Shown here piece by piece: positions 26,579-35,325 of a stretch of DNA of 64,000 nt. Numbering within the stretch: the first letter of the stretch is position 1; the number at the start of each line of letters is the position of its first letter. Source of the DNA: Deltaproteobacteria bacterium (GTDB lineage Bacteria; Desulfobacterota; Dissulfuribacteria; Dissulfuribacterales; DYLC01). The DNA lies in NCBI GenBank assembly GCA_028695735.1, contig JAQVIJ010000001.1, positions 518,447 to 582,446 of the forward strand, given 5' to 3'. The notes under the pieces were generated by a model. The model was given only the letters and a program-made list of their open reading frames with translations, made no database searches and was not told where the DNA came from. Position numbers and translations under genes: made by a program.

Positions 26579-28716
26579 GGCATGGTTTCTGTCTTTCTTT
26601 TCAGATTTGCGAGCATTTTATGCAGTCTTCTGGAGCTGGTCAGGAGTTCAGCCTGTTTCAGGAGCCTCCGGGCGGTCCTGGAGTCACCTTCCGCGGTCAT
26701 GTAGCCCTTGGCCAGAAAAAACAGTATCTCCGCATCATACGGAGTGCGTACAAGGGCCTTGTTCAGATTTTCCTTGGCATAGCTCCAATTGCCTTTTTCC
26801 AGACCCAGCCTGCCTTGCAGTTTGAAAAAGGCGGCCGGCAATTCACTCAGACCTTTCGTCATAAAAGGGGCAAGCAGGCCCATGGCGGCGTTTGTATCCT
26901 GTTTTTCAAATAGGCAGTTGGCCAGTTTTATTGTGATGTGAATGTCTTCGGGGGCAAGTTTTGCGGCCTTTCTGAGCAGTTCTTCCGCCTTGTCGAACTG
27001 TTTTGTCTCCAGCAGTATGCCGCTCAGATTGTAATATGCCATTACATCCTCGGGGAATTGCTGCAATGCCTGCTCGAAGCAGCGGACAGCGGCCGCCCTT
27101 CTGCCTGTCTGCTGCAGCGTGATACCCAGGCTGTTCAACAGCGCCGGCGTAACAACTGACCGCCGGTCCATGCCGTTTCCATGCCGTCTGTCCTGACGCG
27201 ATGCAAGACTCAGGGCCTTTTTGAACATCTTGCAGGCTGCGTTCATATCACCCATGGCAAACAGCTCGTCTCCTGCCACATGCAGGGTAAGCGCGTCGAA
27301 AACAGCCTTTTTTAGGGTCTGCCCCCTCTCATGCCGGCCGTTTTCATGGAAGATATTGTGTGATTCCGGAAGCAGGGATGCGTGCAGACAGGCATAGACC
27401 GCGGCTGCGGCCGGACTCGACATGCCAGCCGCTTTTAATGCAGCGCCCTCATATGCAATGCCCATTACAATGTGATCGAGCTCCGGCAAGCCCATGACAG
27501 CCTTTTCAAGGGGTTGCACAAAGGCATCGCCTGTTTCCGTATGGCTGATTATAAAGGCGCTTTCCTGCCCCGACGGGATTGTCTGCCAGAAAGCGGGCAG
27601 ACGTGACATCAGTTTTTCCATGCCTGCCTCCATGTCCGCACCGCCTGAGATGAACGCCGTCGCCCTTATCCTGTCGGGCAGGGACGTTATGCGTCGAAGG
27701 GCACCGCTCATGTCTTGTGCGCCGGTCTTTCGCTGCAACACGGCCGTATCCATACTGGAAAAGATATGTGCCCCCAGTTGTCTTGCAAGGAATTCCGTCT
27801 GCAGAATAAACGGCAGGGACAGGCAGATATTTTTGTCAAAATGCAGATAAACTGAAAGGGTGTCGGCAACGGCACAGGGGACGCTTTGCCAGAAGCGTTT
27901 CAGACCCGATGCCAATCCGTCATATTTGGGTGTGAGTTCTCCGGCATGACTGGCTCGGTCCTTGTGGAAAATGGCGAACCATGCCTCGTTCCTGTCTCCG
28001 CCAAGATATTTCAGCCTGACGGCCGGCCAGAGGCGCAGGCAGACGGCACGGGCTTTTGAACCAAAAACCATCGCCTCGCAGGAGGTTGCATTCCATTCAC
28101 TTTCAGAAGGGCCATGGGTTTGCGAGACATGCACTACGGCGGTGAAGGCCCCGTCTGTCTGCATCTTTTTCAGAAAATATTGTAAAAAAGGGGGGTAAAC
28201 AGCTCCATCTGCATCTTTTTGGGATATCAGGGCCTGCTGAAAGGTTTTTTGCACAAGAAGCTGGATATAATCCTGTAATAACTGCAACCACCTGCCGGCC
28301 TCTTCCAGATTGATCAGGCGGTTGACACCTTGAATGGCCAGAACGCCCAGTATTCGTGAGAGGAGGGCACTGGAATCAGTCTTGCCGTCCTTTGTGCAAC
28401 AGCAATGACCGCTATCTGCTTGTATGGGCAGAAAGACATTGTGTCCTATGGCATCCCAGAAGGGTTGTTTTGCGCACAGGGCGTCTGCTATCCGTTTCCG
28501 CTGTCTATCGGAAAGGCCGAACAGCTTCGTGCAGGCAGACAGGGGAATCTCCATGCCCGTTTCATTCACCATATTTTGTAAGGGTGTTCTGGCATCGCAA
28601 GGGAGCCAGTGCAGTGTCTCGAAGGACAGGGTTGTTTGCAGTGTCTTTTGGACAAGGGGCAGGATGCAGGCCAGGTCGCCTTGTTCCATACCTGTCCACG
28701 AGATATGCTCATTCAT
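26575..28716 (-). CDS. Large TPR-repeat protein with an unrecognised N-terminal region
   Basis: A 713-residue, probably soluble protein. The C-terminal 250 residues hold several tetratricopeptide repeats (ALLNSLGITLQQTGRRAAAV, VMAYYNLSGILLETKQFDKA, IHITIKLANCLFEKQDTNAA, AEILFFLAKGYM). The first 450 residues have no motif I can name. They are Cys- and Trp-bearing, with SGHCCCTKDGK (about 102-112), and could be a divergent signalling module. The start overlaps the selA stop and the stop overlaps pyrF, so it lies in a selA-TPR-pyrF operon. Protein-protein scaffolding is the only role I would infer. Confidence 0.6.
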   Translation of the reverse strand: MNEHISWTGMEQGDLACILPLVQKTLQTTLSFETLHWLPCDARTPLQNMVNETGMEIPLSACTKLFGLSDRQRKRIADALCAKQPFWDAIGHNVFLPIQADSGHCCCTKDGKTDSSALLSRILGVLAIQGVNRLINLEEAGRWLQLLQDYIQLLVQKTFQQALISQKDADGAVYPPFLQYFLKKMQTDGAFTAVVHVSQTHGPSESEWNATSCEAMVFGSKARAVCLRLWPAVRLKYLGGDRNEAWFAIFHKDRASHAGELTPKYDGLASGLKRFWQSVPCAVADTLSVYLHFDKNICLSLPFILQTEFLARQLGAHIFSSMDTAVLQRKTGAQDMSGALRRITSLPDRIRATAFISGGADMEAGMEKLMSRLPAFWQTIPSGQESAFIISHTETGDAFVQPLEKAVMGLPELDHIVMGIAYEGAALKAAGMSSPAAAAVYACLHASLLPESHNIFHENGRHERGQTLKKAVFDALTLHVAGDELFAMGDMNAACKMFKKALSLASRQDRRHGNGMDRRSVVTPALLNSLGITLQQTGRRAAAVRCFEQALQQFPEDVMAYYNLSGILLETKQFDKAEELLRKAAKLAPEDIHITIKLANCLFEKQDTNAAMGLLAPFMTKGLSELPAAFFKLQGRLGLEKGNWSYAKENLNKALVRTPYDAEILFFLAKGYMTAEGDSRTARRLLKQAELLTSSRRLHKMLANLKRKTETMP

Positions 28717-30133
28717 GGGCCGCTTCCATTATGTTGCGCAGTGCCTCGGCCACCACACGCAGGTCCTTGGGCTGCAGCGTGCGCACATCCAGGAGTATGA
28801 GGTCCTTTTCCACCCTGACAAGAATGGGGTATTCGTTGTTTCGCAACAGCTCCTCCATGCGGGCTGCCGAGATTTGAAGCTGGGCAGGGTCTATGGCCAC
28901 GGCATAGGACTGCAGGCGTTCTGCTGGAATGGCCCCGCCGCCCACTCGGGCCTCGGTGGTCACGATGCGAGGCAAGAGGTTGGAAAGCCCGAGGCGTTTT
29001 AGAAGATTGCACAGCGTGACGGCCCTTTTTTTCAGTTGTTCAGGCGAGGCAGTGAGCATGGACAGGGTGGGCAGCAGTTCCACGGCCTTGTCCACGTCCC
29101 GATAGCACATGAGCACTGCCTCCAGACCTGCCAGAGTGAGCTTGTCTATGCGCAGGGCCCGGTTGAGGGGGTTCTTTTTGATGCGGTTTACCAGGTCCCC
29201 TCTTCCCACTATGACGCCTGCCTGTGGCCCTCCTAAGAGCTTGTCTCCGCTAAAGCTCACGAGGTCAGCGCCCTTTTGTATGGAGTCCTGTACCGTGGGC
29301 TCGTAGTGCATGCCAAAGCGTGAAAAATCCACGAAGGTGCCGCTTCCCAGGTCTTCATACAGGGGTATTCCATGGGATTTGGCCAGCCCTGCCAGGTCCT
29401 GCAAATCCACGGCCTTGGTAAAGCCTCCTATGTAAAAATTGCTCTGATGCACCTTCATGAGCAGGGCCGTCTCTGAAGAGATGGCGTTTTGATAGTCGGC
29501 CAGGTGTGTGCGGTTGGTGGTGCCCACCTCCCTTAAAATGGCCCCGCTTCTGGCCATGACATCTGGAATGCGAAAGGCGCCGCCGATCTCCACCAGCTCC
29601 CCTCGGGATACAATGACCTCCTTACCCTTGGCCAGGGTGTCCAGGGTGATGAGCACGGCTGCGGCGTTGTTGTTCACCACCAGTGCGGCCTCCACTCCCA
29701 AAAGCTCGCACAAAATGGCCTCCACATGGCTGTAGCGGCTGCCCCTTTTGCCTGCCATCAGGTCGTATTCCAAGTTGGAATAGCCCTCTGCTATGCGGCA
29801 CATGGCCTCCAGCACAAAGCGTGGCAGGGGCGAACGGCCTAAGTTGGTGTGTATGACCACGCCTGTGGCGTTTACAACAGGTCTTAAAGACGGCCTCTCC
29901 AGCTCCCTTATGATGTCCTCTATGCGTCTTAAAATGGAGGTCTTGTTGGCAAGTCTTTCGGTTGCCTCTGGTAGATGGGACAAATCCGTTTGTAAAATGG
30001 CCTCTCGGGCCTCGGAGATGGCCTGACGAGCGGCCTTGAGCCGTATGGAATATGGGTGATTGAAAGGCAAAAGTGGCAATAGCTCATCTATTTTGGGGAG
30101 TTTTCGTAAAAAATCCTGTATATTCTCTGTCAT
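28709..30133 (-). CDS. selA: L-seryl-tRNA(Sec) selenium transferase
   Basis: A PLP enzyme that converts Ser-tRNA(Sec) to Sec-tRNA(Sec) using selenophosphate. The 474-residue product has RPVVNATGVVIHTNLGRSPL (about 95-114), YDLMAGKRGSRYSHVE, NNNAAAVLI and the PLP-lysine segment SFSGDKLLGGPQAG. The ATG at 30133 has AAGGT 10 bp upstream; its CAT complement overlaps the rlmH ATG head to head. Its presence supports reading the in-frame UGA codons in the HdrA, MvhD and formate dehydrogenase genes as selenocysteine. selB, selC and selD are not in the window. Confidence 0.96.
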   Translation of the reverse strand: MTENIQDFLRKLPKIDELLPLLPFNHPYSIRLKAARQAISEAREAILQTDLSHLPEATERLANKTSILRRIEDIIRELERPSLRPVVNATGVVIHTNLGRSPLPRFVLEAMCRIAEGYSNLEYDLMAGKRGSRYSHVEAILCELLGVEAALVVNNNAAAVLITLDTLAKGKEVIVSRGELVEIGGAFRIPDVMARSGAILREVGTTNRTHLADYQNAISSETALLMKVHQSNFYIGGFTKAVDLQDLAGLAKSHGIPLYEDLGSGTFVDFSRFGMHYEPTVQDSIQKGADLVSFSGDKLLGGPQAGVIVGRGDLVNRIKKNPLNRALRIDKLTLAGLEAVLMCYRDVDKAVELLPTLSMLTASPEQLKKRAVTLCNLLKRLGLSNLLPRIVTTEARVGGGAIPAERLQSYAVAIDPAQLQISAARMEELLRNNEYPILVRVEKDLILLDVRTLQPKDLRVVAEALRNIMEAAHE

Positions 30134-30581
30134 GACACACATTACCTTTTTGTGGGTAGAAAAGACCAAGCTCGCCTGGATGCGGGCAGGGATCGAATTT
30201 TATCAAAAGAGGCTTGAACGCTATGTGCGCCTCAGTGTGAAGGAGGTGCCTGGCTCAGCCGATGTGAAGACAGAAGGCGCTGCCCTTTTAAGGGCCATAC
30301 CCAAGGGCAGCCTGGTGGTGGCCCTGGATGTGCGAGGCGACTTCCTGGACTCCCCTGGGCTGGCCCGACTCCTTGCAGCCTGGGAGACGGCCGGGCATTC
30401 CCACCTTTGCTTTATTGTGGGCGGGGCATACGGCCTCTCTCAGGAGGTATTGCAAAGGGCACATCGCAGGCTCTCCCTCTCTTCCCTTACCTTCACTCAC
30501 GACATGAGCCGCCTGATTCTCATGGAGCAGCTCTACCGTGCCTATTCCATCAAGGCAGGCTCACCCTATCACCATGAATAG
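30132..30581 (+). CDS. rlmH: 23S rRNA pseudouridine-1915 N3-methyltransferase
   Basis: A SPOUT-type methyltransferase of 149 residues. Typical elements are the N-terminal MTHITFLWVEKTK, KGSLVVALDVRGDFLDSP, the knot motif CFIVGGAYGLSQEVLQRA and the C-terminal AYSIKAGSPYHHE. The ATG at 30132 shares a CATG with the divergent selA start, so each gene's leader lies inside the other's reading frame region. It converges on the Nfu-like gene 5 bp away. Confidence 0.93.
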   Translation: MTHITFLWVEKTKLAWMRAGIEFYQKRLERYVRLSVKEVPGSADVKTEGAALLRAIPKGSLVVALDVRGDFLDSPGLARLLAAWETAGHSHLCFIVGGAYGLSQEVLQRAHRRLSLSSLTFTHDMSRLILMEQLYRAYSIKAGSPYHHE

Positions 30582-30586
30582 GCCCT

Positions 30587-30811
30587 CTACACCGACTCCA
30601 CAGCCGTCACACCAGGCACCTCTGCCTTTATGTAACGCTCGATGCCTGCCTTTAGGGTCATCTGGCTCATGGGGCAGCCGTGGCAGGCGCCCTTGAGGCG
30701 CACACTTACCACACCTGTCTGTGCGTCAAACCCTACAAATTCCACATCTCCGCCATCCCTCTGCAACATGGGACGAATGTTGTTCAGTGCCGCCTTTACC
30801 TGTTCTTCCAT
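30587..30811 (-). CDS. Nfu-type iron-sulfur scaffold (NifU C-terminal domain)
   Basis: A stand-alone 74-residue NifU C-terminal domain with the cluster-binding CHGCP (C43, C46) in VRLKGACHGCPMSQMTLKAG and an N-terminal NIRPMLQRDGGDVEFV. It would deliver or carry [4Fe-4S] clusters, of which this window encodes dozens in the Hdr, CODH/ACS and formate dehydrogenase proteins. It ends 5 bp from rlmH (convergent). Confidence 0.92.
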   Translation of the reverse strand: MEEQVKAALNNIRPMLQRDGGDVEFVGFDAQTGVVSVRLKGACHGCPMSQMTLKAGIERYIKAEVPGVTAVESV

Positions 30812-30829
30812 AAGTATAGTCCTTTCTTG

Positions 30830-30923
30830 GTCATTGCGAGGCGGCGATAGCCACCACAGTAGGGGCGACCGGCCTCCCTACATTCTTTTGCGTAGAGGAT
30901 TGCTTCGCTTTGTTCGCAATGAC
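30830..30923. repeat. Short MITE-like element with a truncated GC palindrome
   Basis: A 94-bp element with ends GTCATTGCGAG (30830-30840) and TTCGCAATGAC (30913-30923), and a truncated GC palindrome at 30859-30881. It fills the Nfu-purB gap and shares the stretch CATTCTTTTGCG..AGAGGATTGCT with the 23628-23756 element. Confidence 0.75.
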
Positions 30924-30932
30924 ACCTCAAAA

Positions 30933-32228
30933 TTAGTGATTGAAGACCCGATCAAAGATGGTGTTCACATGTTTTAAGTGGTGTTGAATGTTAAATATGT
31001 CATTCAACTCCTCTTTTTTGATGTATCTCAAGATGTCTTCATCCTGTTCCAGGAGGTCCTTAAAGCTGCCCTTGCCCTCCCAGACCTCCATTGCCCTGCG
31101 CTGTACCATGGCATAGGCGTCCTCTCTGCTCACTCCCCTTTGTGTAAGGAGCAAGAGAATCTGCTGTGAGAAGATCAAGCCCTGGAGTTTGTTCAGATTT
31201 TTTTGCATGTTTTCAGGATAGACGATGAGTTTGTCCAAAAGACCCGTAAGCCTTGCCAGCATGAAATCCGTCAGTATGAAGGCATCCGGAGCAATCACAC
31301 GCTCCACAGAGGAGTGGCTGATGTCCCGTTCGTGCCAGAGGCAGATGTTTTCCAGGCTGGGAAGGGCGTAGGATCTGATCATTCGGGCCAGACCGCAGAT
31401 ATTTTCAGAGAGAATGGGATTGCGCTTGTGAGGCATGGCGGAGGAACCCTTTTGCCCAGGCCTGAAGTACTCCTCGGCCTCCAGGACCTCGGTGCGCTGC
31501 AGGTGTCGAACCTCTGTGGCGATCTTTTCGGCGGTGCCTGCCAAAATGGCGAGGCTGCAAAAGACCTCTGCATACCGATCGCGCTGTATGATCTGATTGG
31601 AGGCAGGTGCAGGCTTGAGCCCCAATTTTTCGCAGGCATAGGCCTCCACTCGTGGGTCTATCTGGGCGAATGTGCCCACAGCGCCTGAGATCTTGCCGTA
31701 GGAGATGGTCTCCTTTGCGGCCTCCAGCCTTCTGCGGTTGCGCCGCATCTCATCGTACCAGATGGCCAGTTTCAGGCCAAAGGTGATGGGTTCTGCATGA
31801 ATGCCGTGAGAGCGGCCTATCATCACGGTGTCCTTGTGTTCAAAGGCCCTGCGTTTTATCGCCTCCAGAAGGCCGTCCACATCCCTTAAAATGAGCTCCA
31901 GTGCCTGTTTGAAGAGCACTGCCATGGCCGTATCCAGCATGTCTGAGGAGGTCATGCCCCAGTGCAAAAAACGGGCGGCAGGCCCCACATATTCTGCCAC
32001 ATTGGTGAGAAAGGCAATGACATCGTGTCGAGTCTGCCTTTCGATCTCCTCCACTCGGGCTATGTCGAAGTTGGCCTTGGCCCGAATCTCCTCCACGGCC
32101 TCCTGAGGCACCACGCCCAACTGCGCCCAGCCCTCTGCCGCGGCTATCTCCACTTCAAGCCAGGTCTTGAACTTGTTTTCCTGACTCCAGATTTGGGACA
32201 TCTCTTTTCTGCTGTATCGTTCAATCAT
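30933..32228 (-). CDS. purB: Adenylosuccinate lyase
   Basis: Catalyses two purine-synthesis eliminations (SAICAR to AICAR, adenylosuccinate to AMP). The 431-residue, normal-length protein has MIERYSRKEMSQIWSQENKF at the N-terminus, the TSSDMLDTAMA region, RSHGIHAEPITFG and the fumarase/lyase signature GSSAMPHKRNPILSE. It is divergent from the histidine kinase (96 bp apart). Confidence 0.96.
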   Translation of the reverse strand: MIERYSRKEMSQIWSQENKFKTWLEVEIAAAEGWAQLGVVPQEAVEEIRAKANFDIARVEEIERQTRHDVIAFLTNVAEYVGPAARFLHWGMTSSDMLDTAMAVLFKQALELILRDVDGLLEAIKRRAFEHKDTVMIGRSHGIHAEPITFGLKLAIWYDEMRRNRRRLEAAKETISYGKISGAVGTFAQIDPRVEAYACEKLGLKPAPASNQIIQRDRYAEVFCSLAILAGTAEKIATEVRHLQRTEVLEAEEYFRPGQKGSSAMPHKRNPILSENICGLARMIRSYALPSLENICLWHERDISHSSVERVIAPDAFILTDFMLARLTGLLDKLIVYPENMQKNLNKLQGLIFSQQILLLLTQRGVSREDAYAMVQRRAMEVWEGKGSFKDLLEQDEDILRYIKKEELNDIFNIQHHLKHVNTIFDRVFNH

Positions 32229-32324
32229 GAAAACCCCTCATATTTTATTGGCCATTTTCCTTGCAAATTCACATTATCGTGCTTTTATACACCAAATTGC
32301 CATAAAATCAAACAATTCACTTAC

Positions 32325-33452
32325 ATGAAAGACATAAATATCCTCACACTGACACTGCTTCTTTTTTTGTGGCTCGGCACCGTGCTGTGGTTCTTTATCT
32401 ATTGGAGACGCCATCGCACAAGGCCTGTGTCTGCGGCAACCACTGATTTTTTCCTGACCTTGGCCTCGGAAAAGGCTCGAGAGGCCAGGGCTGCCCAGGA
32501 GCAGCTCTACAAGACAGCAGACCTGCTTCGAGTAGGGCTGCTGATGCTGAAAGACACAGGGCTTGAGGGACTAAACGCCTTTGGCAGGGAGTTGGCCCAG
32601 GTATTAAATGAAGACACTCAGGCCCTGTCACAACTGGGTGCATTAAAAGAGGACAGTCATGCCATCACCCTGAAGCTTAAGTCAGTGGTTTTGCAGTGCA
32701 CCCTGTTGAAACAGGAGGACGGTGCCTCGGAGATTTCAAAAAGGGTAATTGTGGCTCAGGATGTGACTCAGTCCTTTGAGCTGGCCCGGGAGCTGCAATA
32801 CAGGGAACGACTGGCCATTTTGGGCAAGATGACAGGACAGATAGCCCACCAGCTCAAGACCCCCTTGGCTGTTCTGGCGGGCAGGGCGCAGCTTTTGGCC
32901 GCAAAGGGACAGGATTTTTCCCTGCCGAATGCCATGAGAGAGCAGCTTTTGCTTTTGTATGAAGAGGCTCGTAGCTTAGCCCAGCGCATAAACGATATAC
33001 TTGACCTCTATAGAACTCGAAATATCACCATACAGCCTGTTTCAGTGCCAAGGCTCTTTGAGGCCGTGCAGGAACGCCTTTTGGAGCTGGAACACGAGTG
33101 CGAGGTGCTGGTGGAGTGCCCTGCCGACATGACGGTGCAGGGAGACCGGGCAGGACTGGAGATGGCCCTGTTCCTTTTGGGGCAAAATGCGGTTTCCAGT
33201 GGAGTGGGCGCACAGCATATCTACCTCAGGGCAGTCAAGACCAATGGCCATGTGGTCCTGGAGGTGGAGGATGACGGCAAGGGGATTTCGCCGGACCTGC
33301 AGGCAAGGCTCTTTGAGCCCTTTGTGAGCGGCAGGACCGAAGGATTAGGTCTGGGGCTGTTTTTGGCCAAGGACCTCATAGAGCGCATGAACGGCGAGCT
33401 GAAACTGGCCTTCACCAGCCCCAAGGGGACCTGTTTTCAGGTGAGATTGTGA
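32325..33452 (+). CDS. Sensor histidine kinase with a single N-terminal membrane anchor
   Basis: A 375-residue kinase. One transmembrane helix (ILTLTLLLFLWLGTVLWFFI, about 5-24) is followed by a PAS-like cytoplasmic segment (about 50-155). The HisKA domain has H175 in GQIAHQLKTPLAVL, then an N-box (LLGQNAVSS), G1 VEDDGKGIS and G2 GLGLGLFLAKDLIE. There is no obvious periplasmic sensor loop, and no response regulator is adjacent, so it is an orphan; the signal and partner are unknown. The ATG at 32325 is chosen over upstream in-frame starts that overlap purB. Confidence 0.88.
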   Translation: MKDINILTLTLLLFLWLGTVLWFFIYWRRHRTRPVSAATTDFFLTLASEKAREARAAQEQLYKTADLLRVGLLMLKDTGLEGLNAFGRELAQVLNEDTQALSQLGALKEDSHAITLKLKSVVLQCTLLKQEDGASEISKRVIVAQDVTQSFELARELQYRERLAILGKMTGQIAHQLKTPLAVLAGRAQLLAAKGQDFSLPNAMREQLLLLYEEARSLAQRINDILDLYRTRNITIQPVSVPRLFEAVQERLLELEHECEVLVECPADMTVQGDRAGLEMALFLLGQNAVSSGVGAQHIYLRAVKTNGHVVLEVEDDGKGISPDLQARLFEPFVSGRTEGLGLGLFLAKDLIERMNGELKLAFTSPKGTCFQVRL

Positions 33453-33507
33453 TGGACGGGGAGTGTTTTTGGCAAGGCGTTTTCTCTTGTGACCACCGTG
33501 TCGTACA

Positions 33508-33549
33508 GACTTCCCCCCTGATAAGGTGAGGATTGAGGGGGTTGTTTTT
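33508..33549 (+). terminator. Possible terminator after the histidine kinase
   Basis: A CCCCCCT arm and an AGGGGG arm separated by about 16 nt (GATAAGGTGAGGATTG) are followed by TTGTTTTTG. The stem is short and the T-run interrupted, so support is moderate. Confidence 0.45.
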
Positions 33550-33659
33550 GTCCTTTCGATTCGCTGAGTTTCGCTGCACGAGAGAGGCTGTCAAATGGCA
33601 ACATGTAGGTTATGATAAAATTTATGTTGCTCACGCCTTGCAGATTGCGGAAATAACCC

Positions 33660-34148
33660 ATGGACACACTGAGTCATGCCCTCTGGGGCAGGGGATTGTT
33701 TGGATTTCGAGGCCATTCATGGCTGGCATTGTGGTTTGGCGCCATGCCTGACCTCCTCTCCTTTGGCCCGTTTTTTCTTTGGCGTCTGCTGCATGGCGAG
33801 TTGTTTCACGGCAGGCCGCCTCTGGAGGCCATACCTGACTGGACCTTCTTTGCATATAACCTCATGCACAGCCTTTTGGTGGCAGGGCTTGCAGTGGGGT
33901 TGGTGGCCTGTATTCGGCGGGATATCGCCTGGGCCATGCTGGCCTGGGTTTTTCACATCCTTTTGGATATCCCCACTCACTCCGCATCCTATTTTGCCAC
34001 TCGCATGTTCTGGCCTGTGAGTGATTTTTACATAGACGGCATTCCTTGGACACGGCCTGAAATCTGGTATTCCAACCTGGCCGGACTGTTACTCCTCTTT
34101 CTTTGGCGGGCATATACCTGCGGCCTTTGGAAGAGAAGGAAGGATTGA
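33660..34148 (+). CDS. Membrane-bound metal-dependent hydrolase-like protein (YdjM/DUF457-like)
   Basis: A 162-residue integral membrane protein with about four helices. Conserved polar residues suit a metal site: DTLSH at residues 2-6, a PDLLS near residue 31 and HILLDIPTH near residue 100, which together resemble the LexA-regulated YdjM/DUF457 family. The substrate is unknown. It stands alone between the kinase and the C1 locus. The family assignment is by motif resemblance. Confidence 0.65.
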   Translation: MDTLSHALWGRGLFGFRGHSWLALWFGAMPDLLSFGPFFLWRLLHGELFHGRPPLEAIPDWTFFAYNLMHSLLVAGLAVGLVACIRRDIAWAMLAWVFHILLDIPTHSASYFATRMFWPVSDFYIDGIPWTRPEIWYSNLAGLLLLFLWRAYTCGLWKRRKD

Positions 34149-34342
34149 GCCTTCCTGTATTACGAGGCCGTCGGGGCTGAAGGCACCACTTGAGTGTCTT
34201 GTGGGGTATTTTGCCCCATTTCATTAGGGTATTTTTGCCCTTTTTTGAAGGTCATCAAGGAGACACGGCCCCTTTTGCCAAAAATCTTTCACAAAACAGG
34301 CCGAAATGTCGAATCTTGAAAGAAAAATCCCATAAGGGGCTC

Positions 34343-34359
34343 TTGGCACAGTTCTGGCT
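34343..34359 (+). promoter_or_regulatory. Candidate sigma-54 promoter upstream of folD
   Basis: TTGGCACAGTTCTGGCT has the invariant GG (34345-34346) and GC (34357-34358) exactly 10 nt apart and matches TGGCAC at the -24 element; the -12 element is TGGC rather than TTGC. It is about 50 bp upstream of the folD start and could drive the whole C1 locus. Match-based only; no enhancer-binding regulator gene is adjacent. Confidence 0.5.
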
Positions 34360-34406
34360 ATTGATTCTCAAATGAACATAAATTCATTTTTTCAGGAGAT
34401 GCCTCG

Positions 34407-35291
34407 ATGTCAGCAAAGATCATAAGCGGCGTGGAGATCGCCAAGCAGATTCGTGAGGAGCTTAAGGCCGAGGTGGCCGAAATGAAGGAAAAACATGGGG
34501 TTACGCCCGGTCTTGTCACCATATTGGTGGGTGAAAACCCTGCCTCTGTTTCCTATGTCACGGCCAAGCAGAAGACCGCTCACGAACTGGGCTTTTATTC
34601 TGTGCAGGACAACCAGCCTGCGGATATCAGCGAGGATGCCCTGCTGTCCTTGATCAAAAAATACAACGACGATTCAGCCATTCACGGCATTCTGGTGCAG
34701 CTTCCACTGCCCAAACATATAAATGAAACCAAGGTGTTGTATGCCATTCACCCTGACAAGGATGTGGATGGCTTTCATCCGGTCAATGTGGGCAAGATGG
34801 TCATAGGCGAGCAGTGTTTTCTGCCGTGCACGCCTCACGGAATCCTGGAGATGCTCATGCGTTCCGGCGCCCAGACAAAGGGTGCCGAGGTGGTGGTGGT
34901 GGGCAGAAGCAACATCGTGGGCAAGCCCATCGCCAATTTGATGCTGCAGAAGCGCGACGGTGGAGACGCCACTGTTACCATCTGTCACACCCGTACTCGG
35001 GACATGGCCTTTCATACCCGCAGGGCGGACATTTTGATAGTGGCTGCCGGCAGGCCCAAGGTCATCACTGCGGATATGGTCAAGGAAGGGGCTGTGGTCA
35101 TAGATGTGGGTGTCAATCGCATTGGTCAGACCCCTGAGGGCAAGGCAATTTTGTGTGGGGATGTGGATTTTGAGGCCATAAAGGAAAAGGCCTCCATGAT
35201 CACCCCTGTGCCAGGCGGTGTGGGGCCCATGACCATTACCATGCTCATGAAGAATACGGTGCAGGCCGCGCGTCAGGCAGCGGGGCTGTAG
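34407..35291 (+). CDS. folD: Bifunctional methylene-THF dehydrogenase / methenyl-THF cyclohydrolase
   Basis: Interconverts methylene-, methenyl- and formyl-THF in the methyl branch of the Wood-Ljungdahl pathway. The 294-residue protein has GLVTILVGENPASVSYVTAK, the catalytic lysine region, GILVQLPLPKHI, KDVDGFHPVNVG, VVVGRSNIVGKP (NAD(P)-binding) and the C-terminal PVPGGVGPMTITML. An AGGAG precedes the ATG. It is the first gene of the C1 locus, 34 bp before cooS. Formate-THF ligase, needed for the preceding step, is not in the window. Confidence 0.96.
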   Translation: MSAKIISGVEIAKQIREELKAEVAEMKEKHGVTPGLVTILVGENPASVSYVTAKQKTAHELGFYSVQDNQPADISEDALLSLIKKYNDDSAIHGILVQLPLPKHINETKVLYAIHPDKDVDGFHPVNVGKMVIGEQCFLPCTPHGILEMLMRSGAQTKGAEVVVVGRSNIVGKPIANLMLQKRDGGDATVTICHTRTRDMAFHTRRADILIVAAGRPKVITADMVKEGAVVIDVGVNRIGQTPEGKAILCGDVDFEAIKEKASMITPVPGGVGPMTITMLMKNTVQAARQAAGL

Positions 35292-35325
35292 GTCATTATC
35301 AAAGAGTTTTTGCAGGAGAAAGACT

